From the NCBI GenBank assembly GCA_016704465.1, contig JADJAD010000004.1, positions 682,001-746,000 on the forward strand: a stretch of DNA of 64,000 nucleotides, given 5' to 3'. Made by a program: the position numbers and the translations under genes. Positions 1-7,951 of this stretch are shown here, one piece after another; within the stretch, counting starts at the first letter, position 1; the number at the start of each line of letters is the position of its first letter. Under the pieces are notes generated by a model, which was not told the DNA's origin, searched no databases, and saw only the letters and a program-made list of their open reading frames with translations. The stretch comes from Gemmatimonadota bacterium (GTDB taxonomy: Bacteria > Gemmatimonadota > Gemmatimonadetes > Gemmatimonadales > Gemmatimonadaceae).

Positions 1-1666
1 CTGCGGCAGGCGCGCCCACAGCGCCGATTCTTCGCCGGCGCCTGACCCTCCCCGCGGAGGGGAAAAAAACAAAAAAGACAAAAAAACCACCCCACACCCC
101 CCCGCCCCCCGCCCCGCCACGCCCCCACCCCCCCCACCCCACGGCCCCACCCCCCCCCCGCCGCCCCCCGGCCCCCCGCGCCACCGCCGGGCCCGCCCCC
201 CCCGCCCCCGCCCCCTGTTCGCCCGCGGGGGGCGGGGGGGCGGGGGGGGGGGGGGAAGGGGGGGGACCCCGCCCCCCGCGCCCCCCCGCCTCCCCCCGGC
301 CCGGCCCCGGCGGGCGCCGACGCCCCCCCCCCGCCCGGCCCCCCCAGGGGGCCAACCGGGAAGGGGCGCCCGGCGGGCCCCCGCCCCCCCCCCGCCGGGG
401 GGGGCCCTCCCCCGGCCGCCGGGGGGGCCAACCCGCCCCCCCCCCCCCCCCCCCCCCGGGGGTCGGCCCACACCGGCCCGCCGGCCCCCGGCGCGCGGGG
501 GGGCCCGCTGCTCCCCGGCCCCCGGCGCCCCCCCCGCCGGGCCGGCCGCGGCCGCGGGGGCGGGGCACGCACTCCCCCCCCGCCGGCCCCGGCTCGGTGA
601 CGGCCGCCAGAAAAAAGTCCGGGGGGGGGCCGGCGCCGCCCCGGGGGCCGGGGCCCACGCCCCCTACCCCCCCCTTCCCGCCCGGGGGGCCCCGCCCTGC
701 CCCGCGCCCTGCCGGGGGGGGCGACGGCGGCGGCCAACGCCGGCCACAAACGCGGCGCTGGGGGGGGGACCCTCCCCCCCCGGGACCCCGCCAAGCGCCC
801 CCCGGGGGGGGGCGCCCCGGCCCCGCTGCCGGGGGGGGGGGCCCGAGCCCGGGGGCGCCGGCCCCCCGGCGCCGGGCCCGCCGCCGGGGCGGGCCACCCC
901 GGCCCCGGCGGGGGCCCCCCCGGCTGGGCCGGGGACACCACCCCCCCGCCCCCCCAACTCCCCGGCCCCCGCCCCCGGCCCCCGCCGCCCCCCCCGGGGC
1001 CCCCCCCGGGCCCCCCCGGCCGCCCCCCCGGCCGGGGCGCCGGGGCGGGCGCCCCCGGCGCGGCGGCCGGGACCGGGGGGCCCCCCGCGGCGGCCCCGGG
1101 CGCCCCCACCGCCCCCGGGGGCCAAAGCCGCCGGGGGGGCCGGGGGGGGGCGCCGGGGGGCCCCCGAACCCCCCGGGCCGGGCCGGGGGTGGGGGGGGGC
1201 GGGGCCGGCCGCCGGCGGCGGGGCCCCCCGGGGGGCCCCCCTGCCCCCCCGGCGGGGCGCGCCCGGGCCCCCCCCGGCCCCACCGCCGCCCACGCCGCCC
1301 CCCGCCGGGGGCGCCGGGGCCCCGCCGCCGCCGGGCGGGCGCCGGCGGGGGGGGGGGGGCGGGGGCGGGGGGTGGGGGGGGGTCCCCGGGGGGCCACTCC
1401 CCGGGGGCCCCCCGGGGGCCCCCCCCCGGGGGGGAGGCCGGGGGGGGGGGCGGCGGCGCCGCGGGGCGGGGCGGCGGGGGGGACCGGGGGGGGGCGCCGG
1501 GGGGGGGGGGGTGGCGGGCGGCGCCCGCGGCGGGCCCCGGGCCCCGCCCTGGGCCGGCCGCGCGGGCCGGGGGCCCCCGCGCCGGGGCCCGGCCGGGGAC
1601 GCGGGGGGCCCGGGGCGGGGGCCCCGGGGGGCGGGGGGGGCCGGGGGGCCCCGCCGGCCCCCGGGG
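1..1666. other. Low-complexity G/C region, probable assembly artefact
   Basis: After about 60 ordinary bases and a short A-rich stretch (near 64-90), the sequence becomes almost only G and C, in long runs of one base with hardly any A or T, up to about 1666. Translations on both strands are Gly/Pro/Arg/Ala strings without domain-like composition, so the open frames here should not be called genes. Bases 1-45 can be read as the last codons of an unrelated frame ending in TGA, but this is too short to identify. Normal base composition returns at about 1667. I read this as low-quality sequence at a contig edge or a homopolymer-collapsed read end, not biology. Confidence 0.85.
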
Positions 1667-1687
1667 CTTTGACTTTTGCCTCGAAGT

Positions 1688-1718
1688 GTTGAAAAATCAG
1701 CAAGGCTGAAAAATCAGC
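1688..1718 (+). promoter_or_regulatory. Two tandem operator-like dyads upstream of the BlaI-type repressor
   Basis: Two copies of a short inverted repeat lie 17 bases apart. The first is GTTGA-AAAA-TCAGC (1688-1701, one arm mismatch) and the second is GCTGA-AAAA-TCAGC (1705-1718, perfect 5-bp arms). The repressor starts at 1746, so both lie in its leader or promoter. A third copy precedes the HEAT gene (4434-4447). BlaI/MecI repressors bind short dyads in their own promoters, so autoregulation is a reasonable inference. The sequence is not the staphylococcal bla operator. Confidence 0.55.
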
Positions 1719-1745
1719 AGTAGCTCCACACGCTCCGGATTCGTC

Positions 1746-2138
1746 ATGGCAAAGCCTTCCGCACCCAGCGAACTCTCCCGACGCGAACGGCAGGTGATGA
1801 ACATCCTGCACCGCCGCGGGCCGTCTACGGTCAGTGAGATCATGGACGAACTCCCCGATCCGCCGACCTACTCCGCGGTTCGCTCGATCCTGCGCATCCT
1901 CGCCGAGAAGGACGTGGTGCGCTATCGCGAGGACGGACCGCGCTACGTGTACATCCCCGCCGAGTCGGCCGAGCAGTCGCAGGAGAGCGCCCTGGCCCAC
2001 CTGGTCGAGACCTATTTCGCCGGCTCCACCGAACAGGCAATTACCGCACTCCTGCGATTGGGCGACGCCGACATCGCGGAGCAGGACATCGAACGACTGC
2101 GCGCACAGATCCGCACTGCACGCGACGGAGGGCGCTGA
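1746..2138 (+). CDS. BlaI/MecI/CopY-family winged-helix repressor
   Basis: The 130-residue product has the length and layout of Penicillinase_R repressors. An N-terminal winged helix (about residues 8-75, with SRRERQVMNILHRRG and a YSAVRSILRILAEK recognition segment) is followed by a helical dimerisation and cleavage tail. Repressors of this family are normally inactivated by a BlaR1-type membrane metalloprotease, and the next gene, two bases downstream, is exactly that. The pair therefore forms a two-gene signalling cassette. Whether its inducer is a beta-lactam is unknown, because the partner lacks the penicillin-binding sensor domain. Confidence 0.9.
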   Translation: MAKPSAPSELSRRERQVMNILHRRGPSTVSEIMDELPDPPTYSAVRSILRILAEKDVVRYREDGPRYVYIPAESAEQSQESALAHLVETYFAGSTEQAITALLRLGDADIAEQDIERLRAQIRTARDGGR

Positions 2139-2140
2139 TC

Positions 2141-4375
2141 ATGGACTTCTCCACTCCGGTCGGCGATACCGCCGCGCTGGTCACCCTGCTCGCCAAGGCG
2201 ACCCTCCTGCTCGTCCTCGCCTTCGGCGCCGCGACCTTGCTCCAACGCGCCACTGCCGGCGCCCGACACCTCGTTTGGGCCGCCACGCTCGGCACCGTCC
2301 TCCTCCTCCCGGCCATCGTCGCGTGGAGCCCGTTGCGTCTGGCGGTGATACCCGCAGCGCTGCTCGGCGGGGCGCCTGCCGCTCCCACCGCGGTCGCGCC
2401 GGTCGTAAACAGCGCTACCGAAGTGCCGGTTCTGGCGTCGGGCAACCAGGACCGGCAGACCGTCGCCGCTGGCGCGACAACACTCCAGCTCACGGCACCG
2501 CAGTCCGCGACGACCACCACCGGGACCAACGCGGCGCCGGCCGCGTTGACTCGCTGGGTCCCGAGCGTTTGGCAGGGATTCCTGCTCGCCTGGATCGTGG
2601 TTGCCCTCGCGATCGGCGGCTGGCTGCTCATGGGCTTCATCGCCGTCCACCGGATCGTACGCCGCGCGACCCCGCTCGACGCACGCGCCTGGTCCGGCCC
2701 GCTCTATGAACTTGCCGACCGCCTCGGCATCGACCGAACGCCGCGCATCGTGCGCAGCACCGACGTCAGGATGCCGTTTGCCGCCGGACTGGTGACGCCG
2801 ACGATCGTGCTTCCCGCCGAGTGCGATGGCTGGGACGACGAGCGCCGGCAGGCGGTGCTCATGCACGAACTCGCCCACATCCGGCGCAACGACCTGCTCG
2901 GCCATACGCTGGGCCGCATCGCCTGCGCCATCTACTGGTTCCACCCGCTCGTCTGGCGGGCGGCGCGCCGGCTGCGAATCGAGAGCGAGCGCGCATGCGA
3001 CGACCTGGCGCTCACCTGCGGGCTGCGTGCCTCGAACTATGCGGAGCATTTGCTGGACATCGTCACCAGCGTGCGCGTGCCGGGCACGCCCTCGGTGGCA
3101 ATCCCGATGGCCGATCGCAAGGAGTTCGAGGGACGCATGCTGGCGATCCTCGATCCCGACGTGCGGCGCCGCGGGGCACGCGGGCAGTCGCTCGTCGTGG
3201 TCGCCGGTCTGGCAATGGTGGCCGTGCTCGTCGGCGGCGCCGTCCCTGCGGCGCAGGCGAGGGCTGCGGTCGGCGGGTCCCATTCCACCACGCGTGCCTC
3301 CGTCGCGGTGCTCGGCGACACGATCCTGCGCGACACACTGGGGAAGAATACCGGCCGGACTCGGACGGACGAGCGCGATCGCTCACGAACGACGTTCGAT
3401 CCCGACGATCAGACCCGCGCCCAGGCCTTCGCAAGGGTGTCCGCCGACGCGTGGGCAGACATCGAGTCCGATGTGCAGCGCGATTTCCTGAAGGAAATGC
3501 GGCAGGAGGCGCGCACGAACACGCACGCCAACATGCGCACCGATGTTCGCATCGACGGATTGGACGCCATCGGCGCGCAGCTCAGCGCGGCCTTCCGCGG
3601 CGTCAACGCAGGCACGATCGCCTCGATGGCGCTCGCCCAACAGCTGCAACAAGGGGCGGCCGACGAGCGCTCGACCCTCCTCATGAAGGTACTGCGGAGC
3701 GACAGCAGCGCCGCGTTGCGCCGCGTGGCCGCATGGGGATTGCAGCGATATGCCGAACACGCCGATGTCTCGAAGGCCCTCGCCGAGGCACTGCGACGCG
3801 AGCGTGACACCGAGGTGCGCGAGATGATCGTCTGGTCGCTCGCCAGCGGCAACCACAACGCCGACGTGCTCGGCGCGCTCGGCGCGGCGCTGAAGGCGGA
3901 CGCCGACGACGACGTGCGCGAGACGGCGGCGTGGGCGCTCGGCACGCTCGGGGCGAAGGAGAGCGACGAGGCCTTGGTAGCGGCGCTCTCCGATGCCTCG
4001 GCGCGCGTCCGCACCACGGCGCTCTGGGCGATCGGCAGGGTCGACGGACACACCGTCCCACCGGCTGTCCTGAAGGCGCTCGGCGACAGCTCGGCGTCGG
4101 TGCGGCGACTCGCGGCATGGGTGGTCTTCCAGCGCGCGGACGCGGACGCTGTCCCGGCGATCGAGCGTGCACTCGCGACCGAGCAGGATCGCTTCGCACG
4201 CTCGGGACTCATCCGCGCGTTAGGGGCGATCGGCGGCGCGTCGGCGCCGGCCCTCGCCCGCCTGCTCGATTCGTCCGACCCCGAGGTGCGTGGCATGGTC
4301 GTGAACGCGCTGGCGGGACGCACTTCCGGCGGACCTTGGCCGATGCCCATGCCCCGTCCCCGCCCCATTCCCTAA
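2141..4375 (+). CDS. BlaR1-like M56 membrane metalloprotease fused to HEAT repeats
   Basis: The 744-residue protein has N-terminal membrane helices (about 12-35, 44-60 and 145-170), then the M56 zinc protease motif HELAH at 242-246, and another hydrophobic segment near 349-371. Classical BlaR1 would continue with a penicillin-binding sensor; here a linker leads to about six HEAT-like repeats (about 500-725) with recurring 'VRxxAxWALG' patterns. The tail ends in a Pro/Arg/Met-rich motif (PMPMPRPRP). It is probably translationally linked to the repressor two bases upstream. By family analogy it would cleave that repressor on stimulation. The HEAT repeats may be a protein-binding sensor, which is inference. 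Confidence 0.85.
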   Translation: MDFSTPVGDTAALVTLLAKATLLLVLAFGAATLLQRATAGARHLVWAATLGTVLLLPAIVAWSPLRLAVIPAALLGGAPAAPTAVAPVVNSATEVPVLASGNQDRQTVAAGATTLQLTAPQSATTTTGTNAAPAALTRWVPSVWQGFLLAWIVVALAIGGWLLMGFIAVHRIVRRATPLDARAWSGPLYELADRLGIDRTPRIVRSTDVRMPFAAGLVTPTIVLPAECDGWDDERRQAVLMHELAHIRRNDLLGHTLGRIACAIYWFHPLVWRAARRLRIESERACDDLALTCGLRASNYAEHLLDIVTSVRVPGTPSVAIPMADRKEFEGRMLAILDPDVRRRGARGQSLVVVAGLAMVAVLVGGAVPAAQARAAVGGSHSTTRASVAVLGDTILRDTLGKNTGRTRTDERDRSRTTFDPDDQTRAQAFARVSADAWADIESDVQRDFLKEMRQEARTNTHANMRTDVRIDGLDAIGAQLSAAFRGVNAGTIASMALAQQLQQGAADERSTLLMKVLRSDSSAALRRVAAWGLQRYAEHADVSKALAEALRRERDTEVREMIVWSLASGNHNADVLGALGAALKADADDDVRETAAWALGTLGAKESDEALVAALSDASARVRTTALWAIGRVDGHTVPPAVLKALGDSSASVRRLAAWVVFQRADADAVPAIERALATEQDRFARSGLIRALGAIGGASAPALARLLDSSDPEVRGMVVNALAGRTSGGPWPMPMPRPRPIP

Positions 4376-4433
4376 CGCTTGACCGCAGGCGCGGCGCGCC
4401 TCGTGCGCCCGCGCCTTGCTCTTGCCCACTGAT

Positions 4434-4447
4434 GCTGAAAAATCAAC
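4434..4447 (+). promoter_or_regulatory. Third copy of the GCTGA-AAAA-TCA dyad
   Basis: GCTGA-AAAA-TCAAC matches the pair of dyads in front of the repressor (one arm mismatch). It lies 24 bases before the ATG at 4471 that carries the best ribosome binding site. This would put the secreted HEAT gene under the same repressor as the first two genes. It also argues against the upstream ATG at 4432, which the dyad overlaps. Confidence 0.45.
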
Positions 4448-4470
4448 CTCCGATGCGACTGAGGACTACG

Positions 4471-5880
4471 ATGTTCAGGTTTCCCGTTGTGTTCGCGTTA
4501 GGCGCGCTGGTCGGCGGTCAGTTCGCCGCGAGCCACGCCGCTCCGCTGGCGCCGGCTGCCGTGATCCTCCCGACCGCTGGTGTGGCGCGTGCGCCCGAAG
4601 CCTTCGAGCAGGACCGCCCGATCATGAACGTGCGTGGACTCGTCGCCGTCCTGCACGGACTCCCGGCCCTCGTGTGCGGCCTGACCGCCGAGGCGGCGGC
4701 TGGCTGGGGAGGCGGCTCGTGGATGAACGCCCCGGCGCCGCCACTCGGTCCCGACGCCACGCTGCGTCTCGCCGGCTTTCCGCGGGCGCGCATGGTCCCG
4801 AGTGAGATCACGATGTTGATCGACAGCCTGGCGTCGAATGACAACTGCGTGCGCGAAGTCGCCGTGCGCCTCATCGGGCGGGTGCGGGCGTCGTATGTCG
4901 AGGAGCGGCTGATCGCGCAACTCTCCACCTCGCGCGCGGTTCCCACGCGCGAGGCGGCGGCGCTCGCCCTCGGCCTCGTGCGTTCGAAGGACGCCGTCGC
5001 GCCGCTCGAGCGGCTGATCGGCGATGACGCGGTTGGTGTACGGGCCAACGCCGTGTGGGCGCTCGGGCGCATCGGTGAAAAGTCTGTGGCCTCGTCGATG
5101 CGGCGCTCGCTGCGCGACGAGGAGGAGTTGGTGCGGCTCGCCGGCGCCGGCGCGGTGGGCGCCCTCGAGGACGTGGACGCGGTCGATGACTTGCTGCAGG
5201 TGCTGCGCACCGACCAGGTGGCGCGGGTGCGCCGTTCGGCGGCGTGGGCGTTGGGCGCGCTCCGGCAGCGCCGTGCCGCAGACGGCATGGTGGCGGCGCT
5301 CCGAGGTGAGCAAGACGACGACGTGCGCGAGACGATCACCTGGGCGCTCGGCAACCTTCGGGCGGAATCGGCCGCGAGTGCGCTGACCGAGCTGCTGCAG
5401 CGTGACAAGAGCGGCGAGGTGCGGGAGAACGCGGCGTGGGCGCTCGGGTCGATGCGGGCATCATCGGCGGCTGCCGCGTTAGGCGCGGCGGCCGGGAGGG
5501 ACTCGAGCGCCGACGTGCGCGGTACCGCCGCCTGGGCGCTCGGGCAGCTCCATGTGAACGAGGCGCCCGACGGCCTGGTGCGCGCCGTGACCGACCAGGA
5601 CGCCGACGTGCGCGGCAAGGCGGCGTGGGCACTGTCGAACATCGGTGATGCGCGCGCCGCGACGGCATTGCGTGCCGCATTGCGCACCGAGACCAACAGC
5701 ACCGCGCGCAGGGCGCAGATCCGGGCGCTCGTGCGCTCCGGTGAGCAGTCGGAATCGTTCTTCAAGGAACTGCTCTCGTCCGAGGACCCGGAGGTCCGCG
5801 AGGCCGCGGTGCGTGGAATGGCCGGGCACGGGATGAATCCGTGGCCGTGGCCGATGCCGCGTCCGCGGCCGTTTCCGTAA
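4471..5880 (+). CDS. Secreted HEAT-repeat protein
   Basis: I chose the ATG at 4471 because GAGGA lies five bases upstream and the product then begins with a signal peptide (MFRFPVVFALGALVGG, Ala-rich cleavage region); 4432 and 4453 are in-frame alternatives. The mature part (469 residues total) is a solenoid of about ten HEAT/PBS-lyase-like repeats, each with the signature 'DVRxxAAWALG'. It ends in a Trp/Pro/Arg tail (WPWPMPRPRP) nearly identical to that of the upstream BlaR1-like protease. It probably acts outside the cytoplasmic membrane as a binding partner of the protease repeats. No enzymatic motif is visible. Confidence 0.8.
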   Translation: MFRFPVVFALGALVGGQFAASHAAPLAPAAVILPTAGVARAPEAFEQDRPIMNVRGLVAVLHGLPALVCGLTAEAAAGWGGGSWMNAPAPPLGPDATLRLAGFPRARMVPSEITMLIDSLASNDNCVREVAVRLIGRVRASYVEERLIAQLSTSRAVPTREAAALALGLVRSKDAVAPLERLIGDDAVGVRANAVWALGRIGEKSVASSMRRSLRDEEELVRLAGAGAVGALEDVDAVDDLLQVLRTDQVARVRRSAAWALGALRQRRAADGMVAALRGEQDDDVRETITWALGNLRAESAASALTELLQRDKSGEVRENAAWALGSMRASSAAAALGAAAGRDSSADVRGTAAWALGQLHVNEAPDGLVRAVTDQDADVRGKAAWALSNIGDARAATALRAALRTETNSTARRAQIRALVRSGEQSESFFKELLSSEDPEVREAAVRGMAGHGMNPWPWPMPRPRPFP

Positions 5881-5938
5881 GGGCTGGCGGTCGTCGCAAG
5901 GCTGACGGCGGCGAGTGTCACGTCGAGCACGATGTACA

Positions 5939-5968
5939 AGCACCTGCCCGCCATGGTCGGCAGGTGCT
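5939..5968 (+). terminator. Hairpin after the HEAT gene
   Basis: Perfect 10-bp arms (AGCACCTGCC and GGCAGGTGCT) flank a 10-base loop, 58 bases after the HEAT gene stop and before the thioesterase. There is no clear T tract, so it could be a weak terminator or a processing hairpin. Confidence 0.45.
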
Positions 5969-6018
5969 GCGCGACGTTACACTGCGAGTCCACCGTTTGC
6001 CCTTGTCGAGGATTGCTC

Positions 6019-6459
6019 GTGGACGTACCCGGTATGTGGGAGCCGCGCAACCCGGACTTTGAGTCCGTTGTGCGCGCCAGCTTTGCCCGTCAGCAACACA
6101 TGGCCACGCTTGGCGCCGAGCTGCGGCACGTGTCTCCCGGGCATGTGCACATCAGCGCGCCGTTCAGCACGGCGTTCACGCAGCAGAACGGCTACTGGCA
6201 CGCCGGGGCTGTGGCGAGCATCGCGGACTCCGCCAGCGGCTACGCCGCCTTTTCGCTGGCAGAGGCCGGGACCGACGTCCTCGCGGTCGAGTTCAAGATC
6301 AACCTGCTAGCCCCCGCGCGCGGCGAGTCGTTCGTCGCCGAGGCGTCCGTCGTGCGCGCCGGTCGCACGCTCATCGTGTGTCGCGCCGAGGTGTTCGGGA
6401 TCGTCGGCTCGACGCGGTCGCATGTGGCGACGATGTTGTCGACGCTGATCGTAAGATAG
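6019..6459 (+). CDS. PaaI-type hotdog-fold thioesterase
   Basis: The product is about 146 residues if the GTG at 6019 is used (GAGGA six bases upstream); ATG 6034 is an alternative. It shows the single hotdog domain of the PaaI/YigI group: an N-terminal helix, the 'GYWHAGAVASIADSASGYAA' helix with the conserved glycine-rich turn, and the strand 'AVEFKINLLAPA'. These enzymes hydrolyse acyl- or aryl-CoA thioesters in the cytoplasm; the substrate cannot be told from sequence. It stands alone, facing the convergent propeller gene. Confidence 0.8.
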   Translation: MDVPGMWEPRNPDFESVVRASFARQQHMATLGAELRHVSPGHVHISAPFSTAFTQQNGYWHAGAVASIADSASGYAAFSLAEAGTDVLAVEFKINLLAPARGESFVAEASVVRAGRTLIVCRAEVFGIVGSTRSHVATMLSTLIVR

Positions 6460-6479
6460 ATCGTGCGATAGCTCGTGCG

Positions 6480-7798
6480 CTATCGCACCGCGTAGAGGTA
6501 CCCGTCGGTGCTCCCGAAGTAGACGACGCCGCCGGCTACCACCGGCGAGGAGAGCACCGACCCGAGCGTCATCATCGTGCGCATCCCGATCATCATCCCG
6601 TCGAGTGTTCGGTCGGGATACATGAGATTGGCGCGAAACATTCCGTCCTCATCGAGCAGTCGCGGGCCATGCTCCTTCGAACCATCGGTCTGGAACCGCG
6701 CGAGGACGCTGCGCTCCGTGATACCGACGGCATTCAGGAATCCGTCGGAGGTGCCGTAGAACACGACGCCTCCCGCAACCGCCGGCGACGAGAAGGAGAC
6801 GGCCGGATTGGAGAGATCGAAGCGCACCGCTCCAGTCGCGGCGTCCACGGCCTTGAAGCGGCGCCCGTCGCTGGTCGGGAAGTACACCGTGCCCTCGTGC
6901 ACCGCTGGCGAGGCAATCGTCCATCCGCCCTTGTTGTCGATCACCCAGCGCATCGTCCCCGTGCGCGCGTCCACGGCGTGGAAGTGTCCATCCCGCCCCC
7001 CTACGAACACCATGCCGCCCGCCACCGCGGGGGAACTCGGCAGGCCGATCTGGTTGTAGATCGAGGTGTCGTTGCCCGTGGTGTAGCGCCATCGTTCGCG
7101 CCCCGTCGCCGCATCGAGTGCGTAGAGGTTGCGATCGAAGCTTCCGATGTAGACCACTCCGTCGGCCACGGCCGGGGAGCCGTGCACCACGTCGCCGGTC
7201 GCGAATACCCAGCGCAACGCGCCCGTCGCGGCTTCGAGCGCGTAGAGGTGCTGGTCGCCACTCCCGATGTAGACCACGCCGTTCGCCACGGTCGGCGACG
7301 AGAGGAAGATGTCGTAGGGATCGGGCATGCGCTCGGTACGCGGTATCGCGCCGTGGATGCCCGGCGCCGTGAAGCGGCGCTCGCCCTTGGTGGCGAAGGC
7401 CCAGCGTTGCCGCCCGGTCTCTGTCTCGACCGCGTAGACGTTCCCGTCCAGGCTCGAGATGAAGGCGAGACCGTCGGCGACCGCCGGCGACGAGCTGATG
7501 GGACCGCGCGATTCGAACTTCCAGCGTTGGGTGCCGTCGGTGCGATTGACCGCGTACAGCGCGCCATCCGTGCTCCCGACATAGATCGCGTCGTCGACGA
7601 CGAGCGGCGACGAGCACACGCCCTCCGGTCTTGAACTTCCAGGCAAGGGTAGCGAGCGTCGGCGCCCTCGATTCGAACACGCCGAGATGGGCCGGACCGC
7701 CACGAAACATTCCGGCCTGGGCCGTCGCTGATCCCACGGGCGCGAGGCCGGCGAGTGCGAGCAGGGCGCGGGCAGGGAGTGACGAGGCGATAGCGCAT
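6480..7798 (-). pseudogene. PQQ-type beta-propeller protein, interrupted by frameshift(s)
   Basis: Most of the gene (6480 to about 7620) encodes repeated blades with the signature 'VYIGS.D..LYALDAATG..RW', about seven, as in BamB/PQQ_2 propellers. The signal peptide and first blade (ending KFKTGG) lie in another frame. Removing one G from the GGG at 7621-7623 joins them as KFKTGG-VCSSPLV. The best start is ATG 7798 with AGGAG seven bases before, but a second one-base shift between about 7765 and 7798 is needed to enter the 'ARALLALAGLAPVGSATAQA' signal peptide. The protein would be periplasmic, probably a scaffold or quinoprotein-like; no catalytic residues were identified. It may be intact if the indels are sequencing errors. 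Confidence 0.75.
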
Positions 7799-7951
7799 GT
7801 GGTCGCTCCTAATGGGAGAGAGAGAGGGATTCCCAGTTCGACCACTCCGCGTGGCCGAAGGTTGCACTGGCGACCGCGGTCACACCTGATCGCTCGGCAG
7901 GCAGATCTCCCTGCCGCCAGGACATCGGACTTCGAGACGCTCATCCACTCG

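Noticed and set aside
597..1709. Long open frames on both strands in the G/C-rich left edge
   Set aside because: Homopolymer composition gives stop-free frames by chance; the products are Gly/Pro/Arg strings with no domain.
2012..3283. 423-codon antisense frame under the BlaR1-like gene
   Set aside because: Arg/Gly-rich shadow with no recognisable domain.
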